Positions 1-5,581 of a stretch of DNA of 7,596 nucleotides are shown piece by piece; the stretch's first letter is position 1, and each line of letters starts with the position of its first letter. The translations under genes and the position numbers were made by a program. Source of the DNA: Polynucleobacter meluiroseus (lineage in GTDB: Bacteria; Pseudomonadota; Gammaproteobacteria; Burkholderiales; Burkholderiaceae); assembly GCA_945867755.1 (NCBI GenBank), contig CAMBJN010000066.1:1-7596 (forward strand). Direction: 5' to 3'. Below the pieces are notes generated by a model, which had not been told where the DNA came from, searched no databases, and saw only the letters and a program-made list of their open reading frames with translations.

Positions 1-177
1 GATATGGGTGGCAATGCCTGGGAATGGGTGGATGATGGTCCTGGCAATGAAAGAGTGACTCGCGGCGCTTCTTGGTGGTACGGACCAGAAAATCAAATTG
101 AATCAGCTCTTGCCACAAAACCAAGAGATACCAAAGTTGCTTATGTTGGTTTTAGGTGCGTCAAAGATATAAAGTGA
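1..177 (+). CDS. C-terminal part of a formylglycine-generating-enzyme-like (SUMF1/FGE-sulfatase) protein
   Basis: The gene enters from outside the window; frame 1 is open from base 1 to a TGA at 175-177, giving the last 58 residues. Three signatures of the FGE-sulfatase fold occur in the usual order: GNAWEWV near residues 4-10 (family GNVWEWV), RVTRGASWW near 18-26 (family RVxRGGSW), and the terminal GFRCV near 50-54. The family includes true formylglycine-generating enzymes, which oxidise a sulfatase cysteine, and many relatives such as EgtB- or PvdO-like proteins and sensory or structural domains. The catalytic cysteine region, any signal peptide and any fused domains would be upstream, so the exact activity cannot be decided. 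No sulfatase gene is visible here. The 98 nt that follow it show no convincing terminator. Confidence 0.85.
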   Translation, partial: DMGGNAWEWVDDGPGNERVTRGASWWYGPENQIESALATKPRDTKVAYVGFRCVKDIK

Positions 178-275
178 AATTGCATCAACTGATTTAAGTA
201 GTTGAGATAATCAGAGATGGCATGATCACCGCTTTCTAAAATCAGTTCCTTTGTCCGTGAAGATAAAATAATTCT

Positions 276-632
276 ATGAACAACGATATTCTTCTTAAAA
301 TGCGCGCAGTCTTCCAGGATTGCCAGAAACAGGCTGTCATCATGGTTCAGCAGCATCCCAGTATTCATAAGGGGTTTGTAGCGGACATGCAGTTCGCAAG
401 CACCTTTGGAACATTTTTAGGTGAAATTAAAATCACCCACGGCATTGATATTGAAAAAGACTCTATTGCTCAACGCTTGATCAACGCCCTAGAAAAAACA
501 GACTCTCATACCATTGGTCTGATTCGAGAAGAAATCTACGACGCTTTAGATAAGATGCAAGCAGAACAATACGCCAGCTATATTTTTATTAGCTGCTTTC
601 CAAGTATTTACAAAGCAATGTCAGAAAAATAA
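276..632 (+). CDS. Unrecognised small protein (118 aa), likely cotranscribed with the K+ channel
   Basis: I do not recognise this family. The product is 118 residues, without a signal peptide or an obvious membrane segment, and reads as mainly alpha-helical and cytoplasmic. A charged amphipathic stretch lies near residues 58-100, followed by a more hydrophobic tail (SYIFISCF near 101-108) that could pack against a partner or a membrane. There are two cysteines (C16, C107) and no metal-binding or catalytic motif. The start at 276 has no good Shine-Dalgarno sequence; an in-frame GTG at 258 is closed by a stop, and M9 (300) is an alternative. A TAAAAT at 264-269 sits very close to the ATG, so a very short leader is possible. 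Only 9 nt separate its stop from the channel gene, which suggests a shared transcript and perhaps a functional link. That link is inference. Confidence 0.6.
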   Translation: MNNDILLKMRAVFQDCQKQAVIMVQQHPSIHKGFVADMQFASTFGTFLGEIKITHGIDIEKDSIAQRLINALEKTDSHTIGLIREEIYDALDKMQAEQYASYIFISCFPSIYKAMSEK

Positions 633-641
633 AGGCCTTCC

Positions 642-1481
642 ATGATGTCAGAAGAATTAGCCAAGAAGACGCTCAAAGAAAAACTCTTCATCATTATCTT
701 TGAGGCAGATACTCGCGCTGGGCAATTATTTGATAAAGCCTTGATTTTCTTGATTGTGCTGTCATTGCTTGTGGTGGTGGTCGATAGTATTGAGTCAATT
801 TCAGCTGACTTTTACTTTAGTCTGACCGTTCTAGAATGGTTCTTCACTTTCATTTTTACTTTGGAATATATCGCGCGGGTTTACTGTGCACAAAATCGGA
901 TGCAGTACGTCAAGAGCTTTTACGGCATCATCGATTTGATTGCAATACTACCTACTTACTTGGCCATGCTCTTCCCTGAGCTTCACGCATTGATTGATGT
1001 GCGTGTCTTGCGTTTGATTCGTATCTTTAGAATTTTCAAACTCACTGAATATGTCACGGAATACGTTCACTTAGGTGCCGCTCTAGCAGCCAGCCGCAGA
1101 AAAATTTTTGTCTTCTTGTCTGCTGTACTGATGATTGTGATGGTGCTGGGCACGCTGATGTATGTAATTGAGGGTCCTGCTAATGGATTTACCAGCATAC
1201 CAACGAGTATTTACTGGGCGATTAGTACCATGACCACCGTGGGTTATGGTGACATTGTCCCTAAAACAGATTTTGGGCGCTTTATCGCATCTGCCATGAT
1301 GTTGATGGGCTGGGGAACTCTGGCGGTGCCAACCGGTATTGTGACAGCCGAATTAACTAGTTCGCGCAATCAACAAATTACCACCAGGATTTGCAAAGAA
1401 TGTATGTCAGAGGGACATGATGCTGTGGATCAATACTGTCGTCATTGCGGTGCCAAACTACCCGATTATATTCACGACTAA
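642..1481 (+). CDS. Voltage-gated potassium channel (6-TM) with C-terminal zinc-ribbon tail
   Basis: This is an inner-membrane ion channel of the Kv/KvAP type, 279 residues. Visible segments are S1 about 33-50, S2 about 61-81, S3 about 93-111, S4 about 118-137, S5 about 154-177, a pore helix ending in the K+ selectivity filter TVGYGD at 199-204, and S6 about 212-237. S4 carries the regular gating charges R121, R124, R127, R130 and K133, one every third residue, so voltage sensing is likely retained. After S6 the tail holds C251-x2-C254 and C266-x2-C269 followed by GAKLP, a typical short zinc ribbon; bacterial Kv channels usually end in a coiled coil or have no such domain. ATG codons at 642 and 645 are both possible starts. 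It lies 9 nt after the 118-aa gene and converges on a second K+ channel gene. Confidence 0.92.
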   Translation: MMSEELAKKTLKEKLFIIIFEADTRAGQLFDKALIFLIVLSLLVVVVDSIESISADFYFSLTVLEWFFTFIFTLEYIARVYCAQNRMQYVKSFYGIIDLIAILPTYLAMLFPELHALIDVRVLRLIRIFRIFKLTEYVTEYVHLGAALAASRRKIFVFLSAVLMIVMVLGTLMYVIEGPANGFTSIPTSIYWAISTMTTVGYGDIVPKTDFGRFIASAMMLMGWGTLAVPTGIVTAELTSSRNQQITTRICKECMSEGHDAVDQYCRHCGAKLPDYIHD

Positions 1482-1491
1482 ATTATCGTTC

Positions 1492-1938
1492 TTATTTTTT
1501 GGATGATGTCCAATATTTTTGCATCTCTAAAAATAAGAATGATGCTGACCAGGTGATGAGCAAGAGGCCCAGTAGAGCCTCAATACCTGTCAAATATCTC
1601 AAATAGCCATGGGCCACCACATCTCCATAACCAACAGTTGTGTAGGTGATAAAAGATAAATAGACGTAATCCAATAAGGGGCTGTGACCACTGGCCTCAC
1701 CGGTCAAGCCACCCATGCCATCAAATTGCAGAGCCAGTAAATAACCGAAAGCAAATATCCAAATTTCAACAATGTGAGCCATGAAAATCACACCTGCACC
1801 TGCAAGCACTTTAAAACGGGCAGGTAAATGTGAGACCTTCGGTAAACGCTTGTCCAACTGAAACAAGACTTCGTAGTGAATCAAGATTACCAAAAGTGCT
1901 AAGAGTGTATTGAAGATAAAAGCCAGGATGAGCAACAT
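1492..1938 (-). CDS. Small potassium channel (ion channel family, Ion_trans_2-like)
   Basis: A 148-residue membrane protein with one pore module. Hydrophobic segments lie at about 1-22, 43-70 and 113-138; the pore helix at about 88-100 leads into the selectivity filter TVGYGD at 101-106. It has no S4 voltage sensor and no RCK or nucleotide-binding domain. A tetramer of such subunits would form a K+-selective, voltage-insensitive pore in the inner membrane. Apart from the filter it is not similar to the neighbouring Kv channel, so the pair is probably not a recent duplication. Its stop is 10 nt from the stop of that gene on the opposite strand, with no terminator between. The ATG at 1938 lacks a Shine-Dalgarno sequence; a TATAAAT lies just upstream, so the leader may be very short. 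Confidence 0.88.
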   Translation of the reverse strand: MLLILAFIFNTLLALLVILIHYEVLFQLDKRLPKVSHLPARFKVLAGAGVIFMAHIVEIWIFAFGYLLALQFDGMGGLTGEASGHSPLLDYVYLSFITYTTVGYGDVVAHGYLRYLTGIEALLGLLLITWSASFLFLEMQKYWTSSKK

Positions 1939-2076
1939 AAATAGACTTATTTATAAATGAATCAGCCCATGTTACTGATTTATCTGGCTTTGCACCACCC
2001 ACATGGTCAAGCTTCAGATAAAAACCTTCAGAATGGTTACACTAGGTCCATTGATTAACTTTTTAAACATTGGCGC
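1939..2076. promoter_or_regulatory. Divergent intergenic promoter region between small K+ channel and SDR gene
   Basis: This 138-nt gap separates two divergently transcribed genes and must hold both promoters. On the minus strand a TATAAA (5 of 6 to the -10 consensus) lies 13 nt before the channel ATG, which would place the transcript start within a few nucleotides of the start codon. No good -35 is seen at 16-18 nt spacing. On the plus strand I could not assign a convincing promoter for the SDR gene, and its ATG at 2077 has no clear Shine-Dalgarno sequence. Confidence 0.35.
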
Positions 2077-2772
2077 ATGCTCTCTCAGCTAGATAAATTC
2101 AATGCCGTGGTGATTGGCTCTACCGGATCGATTGGTCAGGCATTCATTGAGCATTTAAAGAAACTGCCCAACTGTACAAAAGTGATTGGCTTGAGTCGGC
2201 AGTCAACACCATCGCTTGATTATGCCAATCCCAGCAGTATTCAAGAAGCAGCCAATGCCTTGGCTCATGAAGGTCCCTTCCACTTGATCATTATTGCCAC
2301 GGGCATTCTTCATAACGATGCTTGGCTACCAGAGAAGAAGTTATCAGACTTGAATGAAGATCAGTTCATGCAAACCATGCAGTTAAATGCCCTGGGTCCT
2401 GGCATGTGTTTGCAATCATTCGCACCGCTGTTAGATCCTGAGTTTGGTGTCATGGCTTGTCTGTCTGCCAAAGTCGGCAGCATTGAAGACAATCGTTTGG
2501 GTGGCTGGTACAGCTATCGTGCCTCTAAGGCTGCTTTGAATATGCTGATCAAAACTGCATCGATTGAGCAAAAGCGTATGAGGCCTAATCATTGTTTACT
2601 GGCATTACACCCTGGAACAGTGGCTTCTGCTCTATCAAGACCTTTCAAAGGTGATCAGATTGGCAGAACACCCCAAGATGCTACTTCTGATATGTTGCAA
2701 GTGCTCTTGAATGTCACATCCAGTGACTCTGGCAAGTTTTTGAGTTACCAAGGCGAAGAGATTCCTTGGTAA
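2077..2772 (+). CDS. Short-chain dehydrogenase/reductase (SDR), C-factor (CsgA)-like
   Basis: A complete classical-type SDR of 231 residues, near the lower end of the family range. The Rossmann nucleotide-binding motif GSTGSIG gives G14, G17 and G20; ATG at 75-77 follows beta-4; N104, S130, Y147 and K151 (YRASK) form the full catalytic tetrad, so it should be an active NAD(P)-dependent oxidoreductase. The substrate is unknown. The C-factor-like subgroup is often encoded near photolyase, cyclopropane-synthase-like methyltransferase, DUF2878, DUF3833 and chalcone-isomerase-like genes. Three of those families are encoded about 1 kb downstream on the other strand, which supports a shared light- or oxidative-stress/lipid role by association only. 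It is divergent from the small K+ channel gene. A CCTTGA/TCAAGG hairpin (2782-2804) after the stop lacks a T-run. Confidence 0.88.
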   Translation: MLSQLDKFNAVVIGSTGSIGQAFIEHLKKLPNCTKVIGLSRQSTPSLDYANPSSIQEAANALAHEGPFHLIIIATGILHNDAWLPEKKLSDLNEDQFMQTMQLNALGPGMCLQSFAPLLDPEFGVMACLSAKVGSIEDNRLGGWYSYRASKAALNMLIKTASIEQKRMRPNHCLLALHPGTVASALSRPFKGDQIGRTPQDATSDMLQVLLNVTSSDSGKFLSYQGEEIPW

Positions 2773-2806
2773 AAATCATTGCCTTGACGATTCTTAGCTC
2801 AAGGGA

Positions 2807-2820
2807 TTGATTTGGGTCAA
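2807..2820 (+). promoter_or_regulatory. Predicted Fnr/Anr-type (CRP family) binding site upstream of doxX-family gene
   Basis: TTGAT-TTGG-GTCAA matches the Fnr consensus TTGAT-N4-ATCAA at 9 of 10 half-site positions. Its centre (2813.5) is about 85 nt before the DoxX ATG. If it acts as a class II site at -41.5, transcription would start near 2855; the -10 there (CATTAC at 2841-2846) is weak, as expected for an activator-dependent promoter. The cytochrome c peroxidase gene has a site of the same form. Binding is inferred; the regulator could be Fnr, Anr or another FixK/Dnr-like protein. Confidence 0.6.
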
Positions 2821-2898
2821 CTCAAAAAATATTAACTAAGCATTACCAGTAAATGTCATGTAGCATTAACAAACACTTATGATGTTTTAAGGAAGTAT

Positions 2899-3354
2899 AT
2901 GAATCAAAAGATCGAAAACTACTGGAAAGTCCTGCCTGACTTCAGTTGGAGCAGTCTTCTACTCAGAGTTCCCCTGGCAGTTGTTTTTATTCAGCAGGGT
3001 TTGAATAAGCTACCGTTTGATCCAACTGGAGGCGAAGCCTTTGGTTTACTAGGTCTGGTTTGGTGGGTGGTTATCTACGGTGAAATCGCCGCGGGCATCG
3101 GCCTCTTGGTAGGTGGCATCACTTCGATGTTTGGCATCAGCAAAATCAAATTTGTCGCAGAACTTGGTGACCTGATCACAAGATTCTCTGGAATCACCAT
3201 GTGCTGCATTGCAACGGGTGTTATTTGGGTTGTAACAAAACCAAACAGCTTATGGGATGTGGTCTTACACGACAACTTCCATTTGTTCTTATGGGCCGGT
3301 GGCTTGTACTTCGCATTGCGTGGTAACTGGGCAGTTGCAGTAACTAAACGATAA
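2899..3354 (+). CDS. DoxX-family inner-membrane protein
   Basis: A 151-residue four-helix membrane protein. The DoxX signature occurs at the N-terminus: LLR at 21-23 leading through GLNKL to residue 38 (family form LLRxxLGxxFxxHGxxKL). This is followed by GEIAAGIGLLVGG at 61-73 with the conserved glutamate E62, and a last helix at about 126-142 with H128. Helices lie at about 18-36, 48-78, 93-113 and 126-142. DoxX relatives include thiosulfate:quinone oxidoreductase subunits and proteins tied to redox or thiol stress, but the role of most members is unknown. A good Shine-Dalgarno AAGGAAG (2889-2895) supports the start. An Fnr-type box upstream predicts oxygen-linked expression. It stands alone; the next gene converges on it. 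Confidence 0.85.
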   Translation: MNQKIENYWKVLPDFSWSSLLLRVPLAVVFIQQGLNKLPFDPTGGEAFGLLGLVWWVVIYGEIAAGIGLLVGGITSMFGISKIKFVAELGDLITRFSGITMCCIATGVIWVVTKPNSLWDVVLHDNFHLFLWAGGLYFALRGNWAVAVTKR

Positions 3355-3390
3355 TTCAATATCGCAGAGCTGGATCAGGTTACCAAGACC

Positions 3391-3720
3391 TCAGATCATG
3401 AGATCTTCAAAGACCTGGTTCATCGCTTTAGCAAGCAAGATGTCTTTGTGCGTGATACCACCAGAATCATGCGTATTCAATGTAACGTTCACAGTACTGT
3501 AAACATTTGACCAATCAGGATGATGGTTCATTTCTTCGATTAGCTCATAACAATTCTTCATGAACGCAAAGGCTTGTTCAAAATTCTTGAACATGAACTT
3601 TCTTTGTAGGGAAAGTTGATCAGCGCCGATAGCCCAACCCTCAAGATCATGAATCGGAATATCTTTAACTGCCAATAAAGCTGGCTTGGCATTAGTTGCA
3701 TTAGTTGCTTGAGTAGACAT
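3391..3720 (-). CDS. phhB: Pterin-4a-carbinolamine dehydratase (4a-hydroxytetrahydrobiopterin dehydratase)
   Basis: A 109-residue cytoplasmic enzyme that dehydrates 4a-hydroxytetrahydropterin, normally recycling the pterin cofactor of phenylalanine hydroxylase; homologues also act in bacteria lacking that hydroxylase. The family core is intact: HHPDW at 66-70, NVY at 72-74, the beta-strand leading to LNTHD at 81-85, and GGITHKD at 87-93. The histidine pair H66/H67 and H84 are the expected active-site residues. The first 15 or so residues are low in complexity (N, A and T rich). No Shine-Dalgarno sequence is seen. The start lies 20 nt inside the end of the upstream DUF2878 gene, so translational coupling is likely. 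It is last in a four-gene operon; no phenylalanine hydroxylase gene is in the window. The symbol is used by family, not by proven pathway. Confidence 0.85.
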   Translation of the reverse strand: MSTQATNATNAKPALLAVKDIPIHDLEGWAIGADQLSLQRKFMFKNFEQAFAFMKNCYELIEEMNHHPDWSNVYSTVNVTLNTHDSGGITHKDILLAKAMNQVFEDLMI

Positions 3721-4225
3721 GGCGCGCTTTTAAAAGTGATGAAAGATAAAACAAGACTGGCGTAATGATTAACCAGATGACTGACAAGCAAATCATGGTG
3801 GTGGTCAAATCAGTGAATGCACCTGCCCCCATCCTTACTCCTGCCCAATAGGCAAAAGGTCCGCTGATCGCCCCCAATAATCCTGCCAACATATAACGGC
3901 CACTCAGCCAGCTCATGGATGATTGAAGAGTTAATGCCAAAGCAATCCAAATCGGCGTCATCCACAAAGGTGCAATAGACGTCCAATAAGCAGATGTAAA
4001 AGCAATTAAATTCTGGGATACCAGAAGGCTATCAAGAGCGACTCCAATGATCACTGCAATCAAGCTAATCACATAATCATGGGTACGGTGCTCCGAGGTA
4101 AGGATGGCCCAAGCAATGATGCCTGCAGAGATCAAGATGGCGATCAGCTCAAACTGATGGGCGGCACCGAAGATGCACAAAAACCAAACTGCCTGAAATT
4201 GAATGAAGTTGATCAGTTTTTTCAT
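3701..4225 (-). CDS. DUF2878 family membrane protein
   Basis: A 174-residue, strongly hydrophobic inner-membrane protein that I assign to DUF2878, function unknown. Features typical of the family are the N-terminal NFIQFQAVWF (6-15) followed by GAA (20-22), G61-x3-D65-SLL in a middle helix, P87-to-L108 with the TLQSSMSWL segment, and GAISGPFAYWAGVRMGA (118-134). About five helices are visible. The gene follows the DUF3833 gene after 14 nt and overlaps the pterin dehydratase gene by 20 nt. DUF2878 genes commonly neighbour DUF3833, chalcone-isomerase-like, SDR, photolyase and cyclopropane-synthase-like genes in proteobacteria, which suggests a membrane step in lipid modification or its trafficking. 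That role is inference. Confidence 0.75.
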   Translation of the reverse strand: MKKLINFIQFQAVWFLCIFGAAHQFELIAILISAGIIAWAILTSEHRTHDYVISLIAVIIGVALDSLLVSQNLIAFTSAYWTSIAPLWMTPIWIALALTLQSSMSWLSGRYMLAGLLGAISGPFAYWAGVRMGAGAFTDLTTTMICLSVIWLIITPVLFYLSSLLKARHVYSSN

Positions 4226-4239
4226 AGATTTCTTAATGC

Positions 4240-4785
4240 TTAGCGCTTATAAAAGGCCAATGTCACTTCGCCTAAATAAATACCAAATTTACTCATCTTT
4301 GCTTTGTTCAGCATGACCTTGTCATCCATTTGGTACATCCAGTCATTGAACTGAACGTTATAGACTTTGCCATCGACTGGCAGTGCCAAGGTGTATGACC
4401 AGTTCAGGGCATTGCCTGCAACCTCACCCACGGCTTCTCCAACCACGTCCGAGGCTGTGCCCTTGTAACGATTGGGAGCGATTTCTGTGAGGGTCCACAC
4501 ACGGCGCTGCGTGGTGCCATCTGAATATGTGAAGGCTTCATCCAAGACGCCTACTTTTTGGCCGTTCTGCACCGTCCACTTGGCGTCAATCACGACTTTG
4601 AATCGCTTCACGACTTTATCGCTTCTGTCGGTGAAGATGCCATGGGCATCAATCGTTCCATTGAAATAAGTGGCCAAGTCCAAGGCTGGCTTTTCTTGAG
4701 CATAGTCACTGACTTTCACGCTCGAACATCCAAATAAGGCAATACCCATTAAACAAACTCCTAAACGTTGCAAAGATTTAATCAT
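4240..4785 (-). CDS. DUF3833 family lipoprotein
   Basis: A 181-residue protein with a lipoprotein signal peptide: positive MIKSLQR, a hydrophobic core, and the lipobox LFGC with C20 as lipidation site, followed by S21-S22, which favours sorting to the outer membrane. The mature part matches DUF3833: YFNGTIDAHGIFTDRS (about 40-55), an FKVVIDAKW segment (62-70), DEAFTYSDGT (82-91), a DVVGEAVGEVAGNA stretch (113-126), NDWMYQMDD (147-155) and KMSKFG (163-168). The fold resembles small lipocalin-like beta barrels, but that is a guess from pattern. Its ATG overlaps the end of the chalcone-isomerase-like gene by 8 nt, with an AGAGG about 9 nt upstream inside that gene, indicating coupled translation. 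It is second in the minus-strand operon. Confidence 0.8.
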   Translation of the reverse strand: MIKSLQRLGVCLMGIALFGCSSVKVSDYAQEKPALDLATYFNGTIDAHGIFTDRSDKVVKRFKVVIDAKWTVQNGQKVGVLDEAFTYSDGTTQRRVWTLTEIAPNRYKGTASDVVGEAVGEVAGNALNWSYTLALPVDGKVYNVQFNDWMYQMDDKVMLNKAKMSKFGIYLGEVTLAFYKR

Positions 4786-5368
4786 GACAGTAAGCCTCTA
4801 AATTAACCCTCGGACAATATTGACCCAATAAGACTTTTCTTAATTGGGGTGCGCTGGTTTTGGGGTGTAACCAGATACCAAAAAATGCTTGGGAGAAAGA
4901 TTCTCCAGAAATTTCACTGACGAATTGACCGTTATAAAAGAATTGAGTACTGCCTTGGGGCTTTTTGATGGCGGTGATTGAATCCCCTACTTGCACGGTC
5001 TTGAATGCTCTAGCCAATGGCTCAGTCCATTCTGCTCTTTGGGTATCGCTGGTGCCTAATTTTTTTAGCTCATCCAAAGTTTGCTTGGCCAGGTCTTTGG
5101 CTTCAAATTTACGCAGGTACTGAATATCCAAGGCAAGACCCCCTTTGGGCTCTTTGCTGGTGTATAGCTTTGCATCGTAAAGAGTAAAGCCCCAATAGGT
5201 CATTCTGCCCTGCCCCAGTGATTCGACCTGGCTGATACTTTTAACCACCAGCGATTGGTTGTGATCATTGGATGCAGAAGTAAGGCCTGAAAACATGAGG
5301 GCACATCCCAGAAAAAATGTTTTTGCTGGGATGCCCATGCGCTGGAATTTACTTAAAGAGTCGGTCAT
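4778..5368 (-). CDS. Chalcone isomerase-like periplasmic protein
   Basis: A 196-residue exported protein and first gene of the minus-strand operon. A signal peptide covers about residues 1-32, with the hydrophobic core at 17-30 and probable cleavage near A32. M11 is an alternative start that would give a shorter signal. The mature part matches the bacterial chalcone-isomerase-like domain (Chalcone_3 type): TYWGFTLYDAKLYT (57-70), the LRKFEAKDL segment (85-93), and FFGIWLHPKTSAPQLRKVLLG (162-182). Plant enzymes of this fold close the flavanone ring, and related plant FAP proteins bind fatty acids. The bacterial exported forms have no proven reaction, and a fatty-acid-linked role fits the neighbours better than flavonoid chemistry. 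The N-terminal region begins 213 nt from the cytochrome peroxidase stop, with its own promoter presumably between. Confidence 0.78.
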   Translation of the reverse strand: MTDSLSKFQRMGIPAKTFFLGCALMFSGLTSASNDHNQSLVVKSISQVESLGQGRMTYWGFTLYDAKLYTSKEPKGGLALDIQYLRKFEAKDLAKQTLDELKKLGTSDTQRAEWTEPLARAFKTVQVGDSITAIKKPQGSTQFFYNGQFVSEISGESFSQAFFGIWLHPKTSAPQLRKVLLGQYCPRVNLEAYCHD

Positions 5369-5470
5369 CTCACTAGCTTACTCTGTAATGAGAATTTTTT
5401 CTTAGCACCCCCATACCGCCATATAACTGTGGGGCTATTGAAGAAACCTTGAAACATGTGAGAAATCGAA

Positions 5471-5498
5471 TAAAAAAAGCCCCGCACTGGGCGGGGCT
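5471..5498 (-). terminator. Rho-independent terminator of the cytochrome c peroxidase gene
   Basis: AGCCCCGC (5478-5485), loop ACTGG, GCGGGGCT (5491-5498) form a perfect 8-bp GC-rich stem. On the minus strand it is followed by seven Ts (5478-5472), so it terminates leftward transcription coming from the peroxidase gene, whose stop is about 85 nt upstream. On the plus strand there is no T-run. Confidence 0.88.
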
Positions 5499-5581
5499 GT
5501 CAATACGAGGGGTTTGATACTTTGAAAAACTACTTGCTACATTTACTACTAAATACTGCTCTGTTAACTCACTTCAGATCA

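Noticed and set aside
185..205. TCAACT/AGTTGA inverted repeat after the FGE-like gene as a terminator
   Set aside because: The stem is short and AT-rich, the loop is 9 nt, and no T-run follows.
141..368. Minus-strand ORF of 75 aa
   Set aside because: It overlaps the FGE-like C-terminus and the 118-aa gene antisense, and has no ribosome site or recognisable protein.
1811..2002. Minus-strand ORF of 63 aa at the start of the small K+ channel
   Set aside because: It is an alternative frame over the conserved channel reading frame and the intergenic region, with no family features.
2782..2804. CCTTGA/TCAAGG hairpin after the SDR gene as a terminator
   Set aside because: It has an 11-nt loop and no T-run on either side; it may be chance next to the Fnr box.
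3075..3359. Minus-strand ORF of 94 aa opposite the DoxX-family gene
   Set aside because: It is a shadow of a clear DoxX-family gene with good Shine-Dalgarno and signature motifs.
3558..3791. Minus-strand ORF of 77 aa across the DUF2878/pterin dehydratase junction
   Set aside because: It is an out-of-frame shadow; both overlapping genes have recognised family motifs.
4472..4669. Plus-strand ORF of 65 aa
   Set aside because: It is antisense to the middle of the conserved DUF3833 gene and has no supporting signals.
5391..5405. TAAGA-like -10 (minus strand) suggesting an RpoE/ChrR ECF promoter for the chalcone-like operon
   Set aside because: No TGATCC-like -35 is found at the required spacing, so the ECF assignment cannot be supported.
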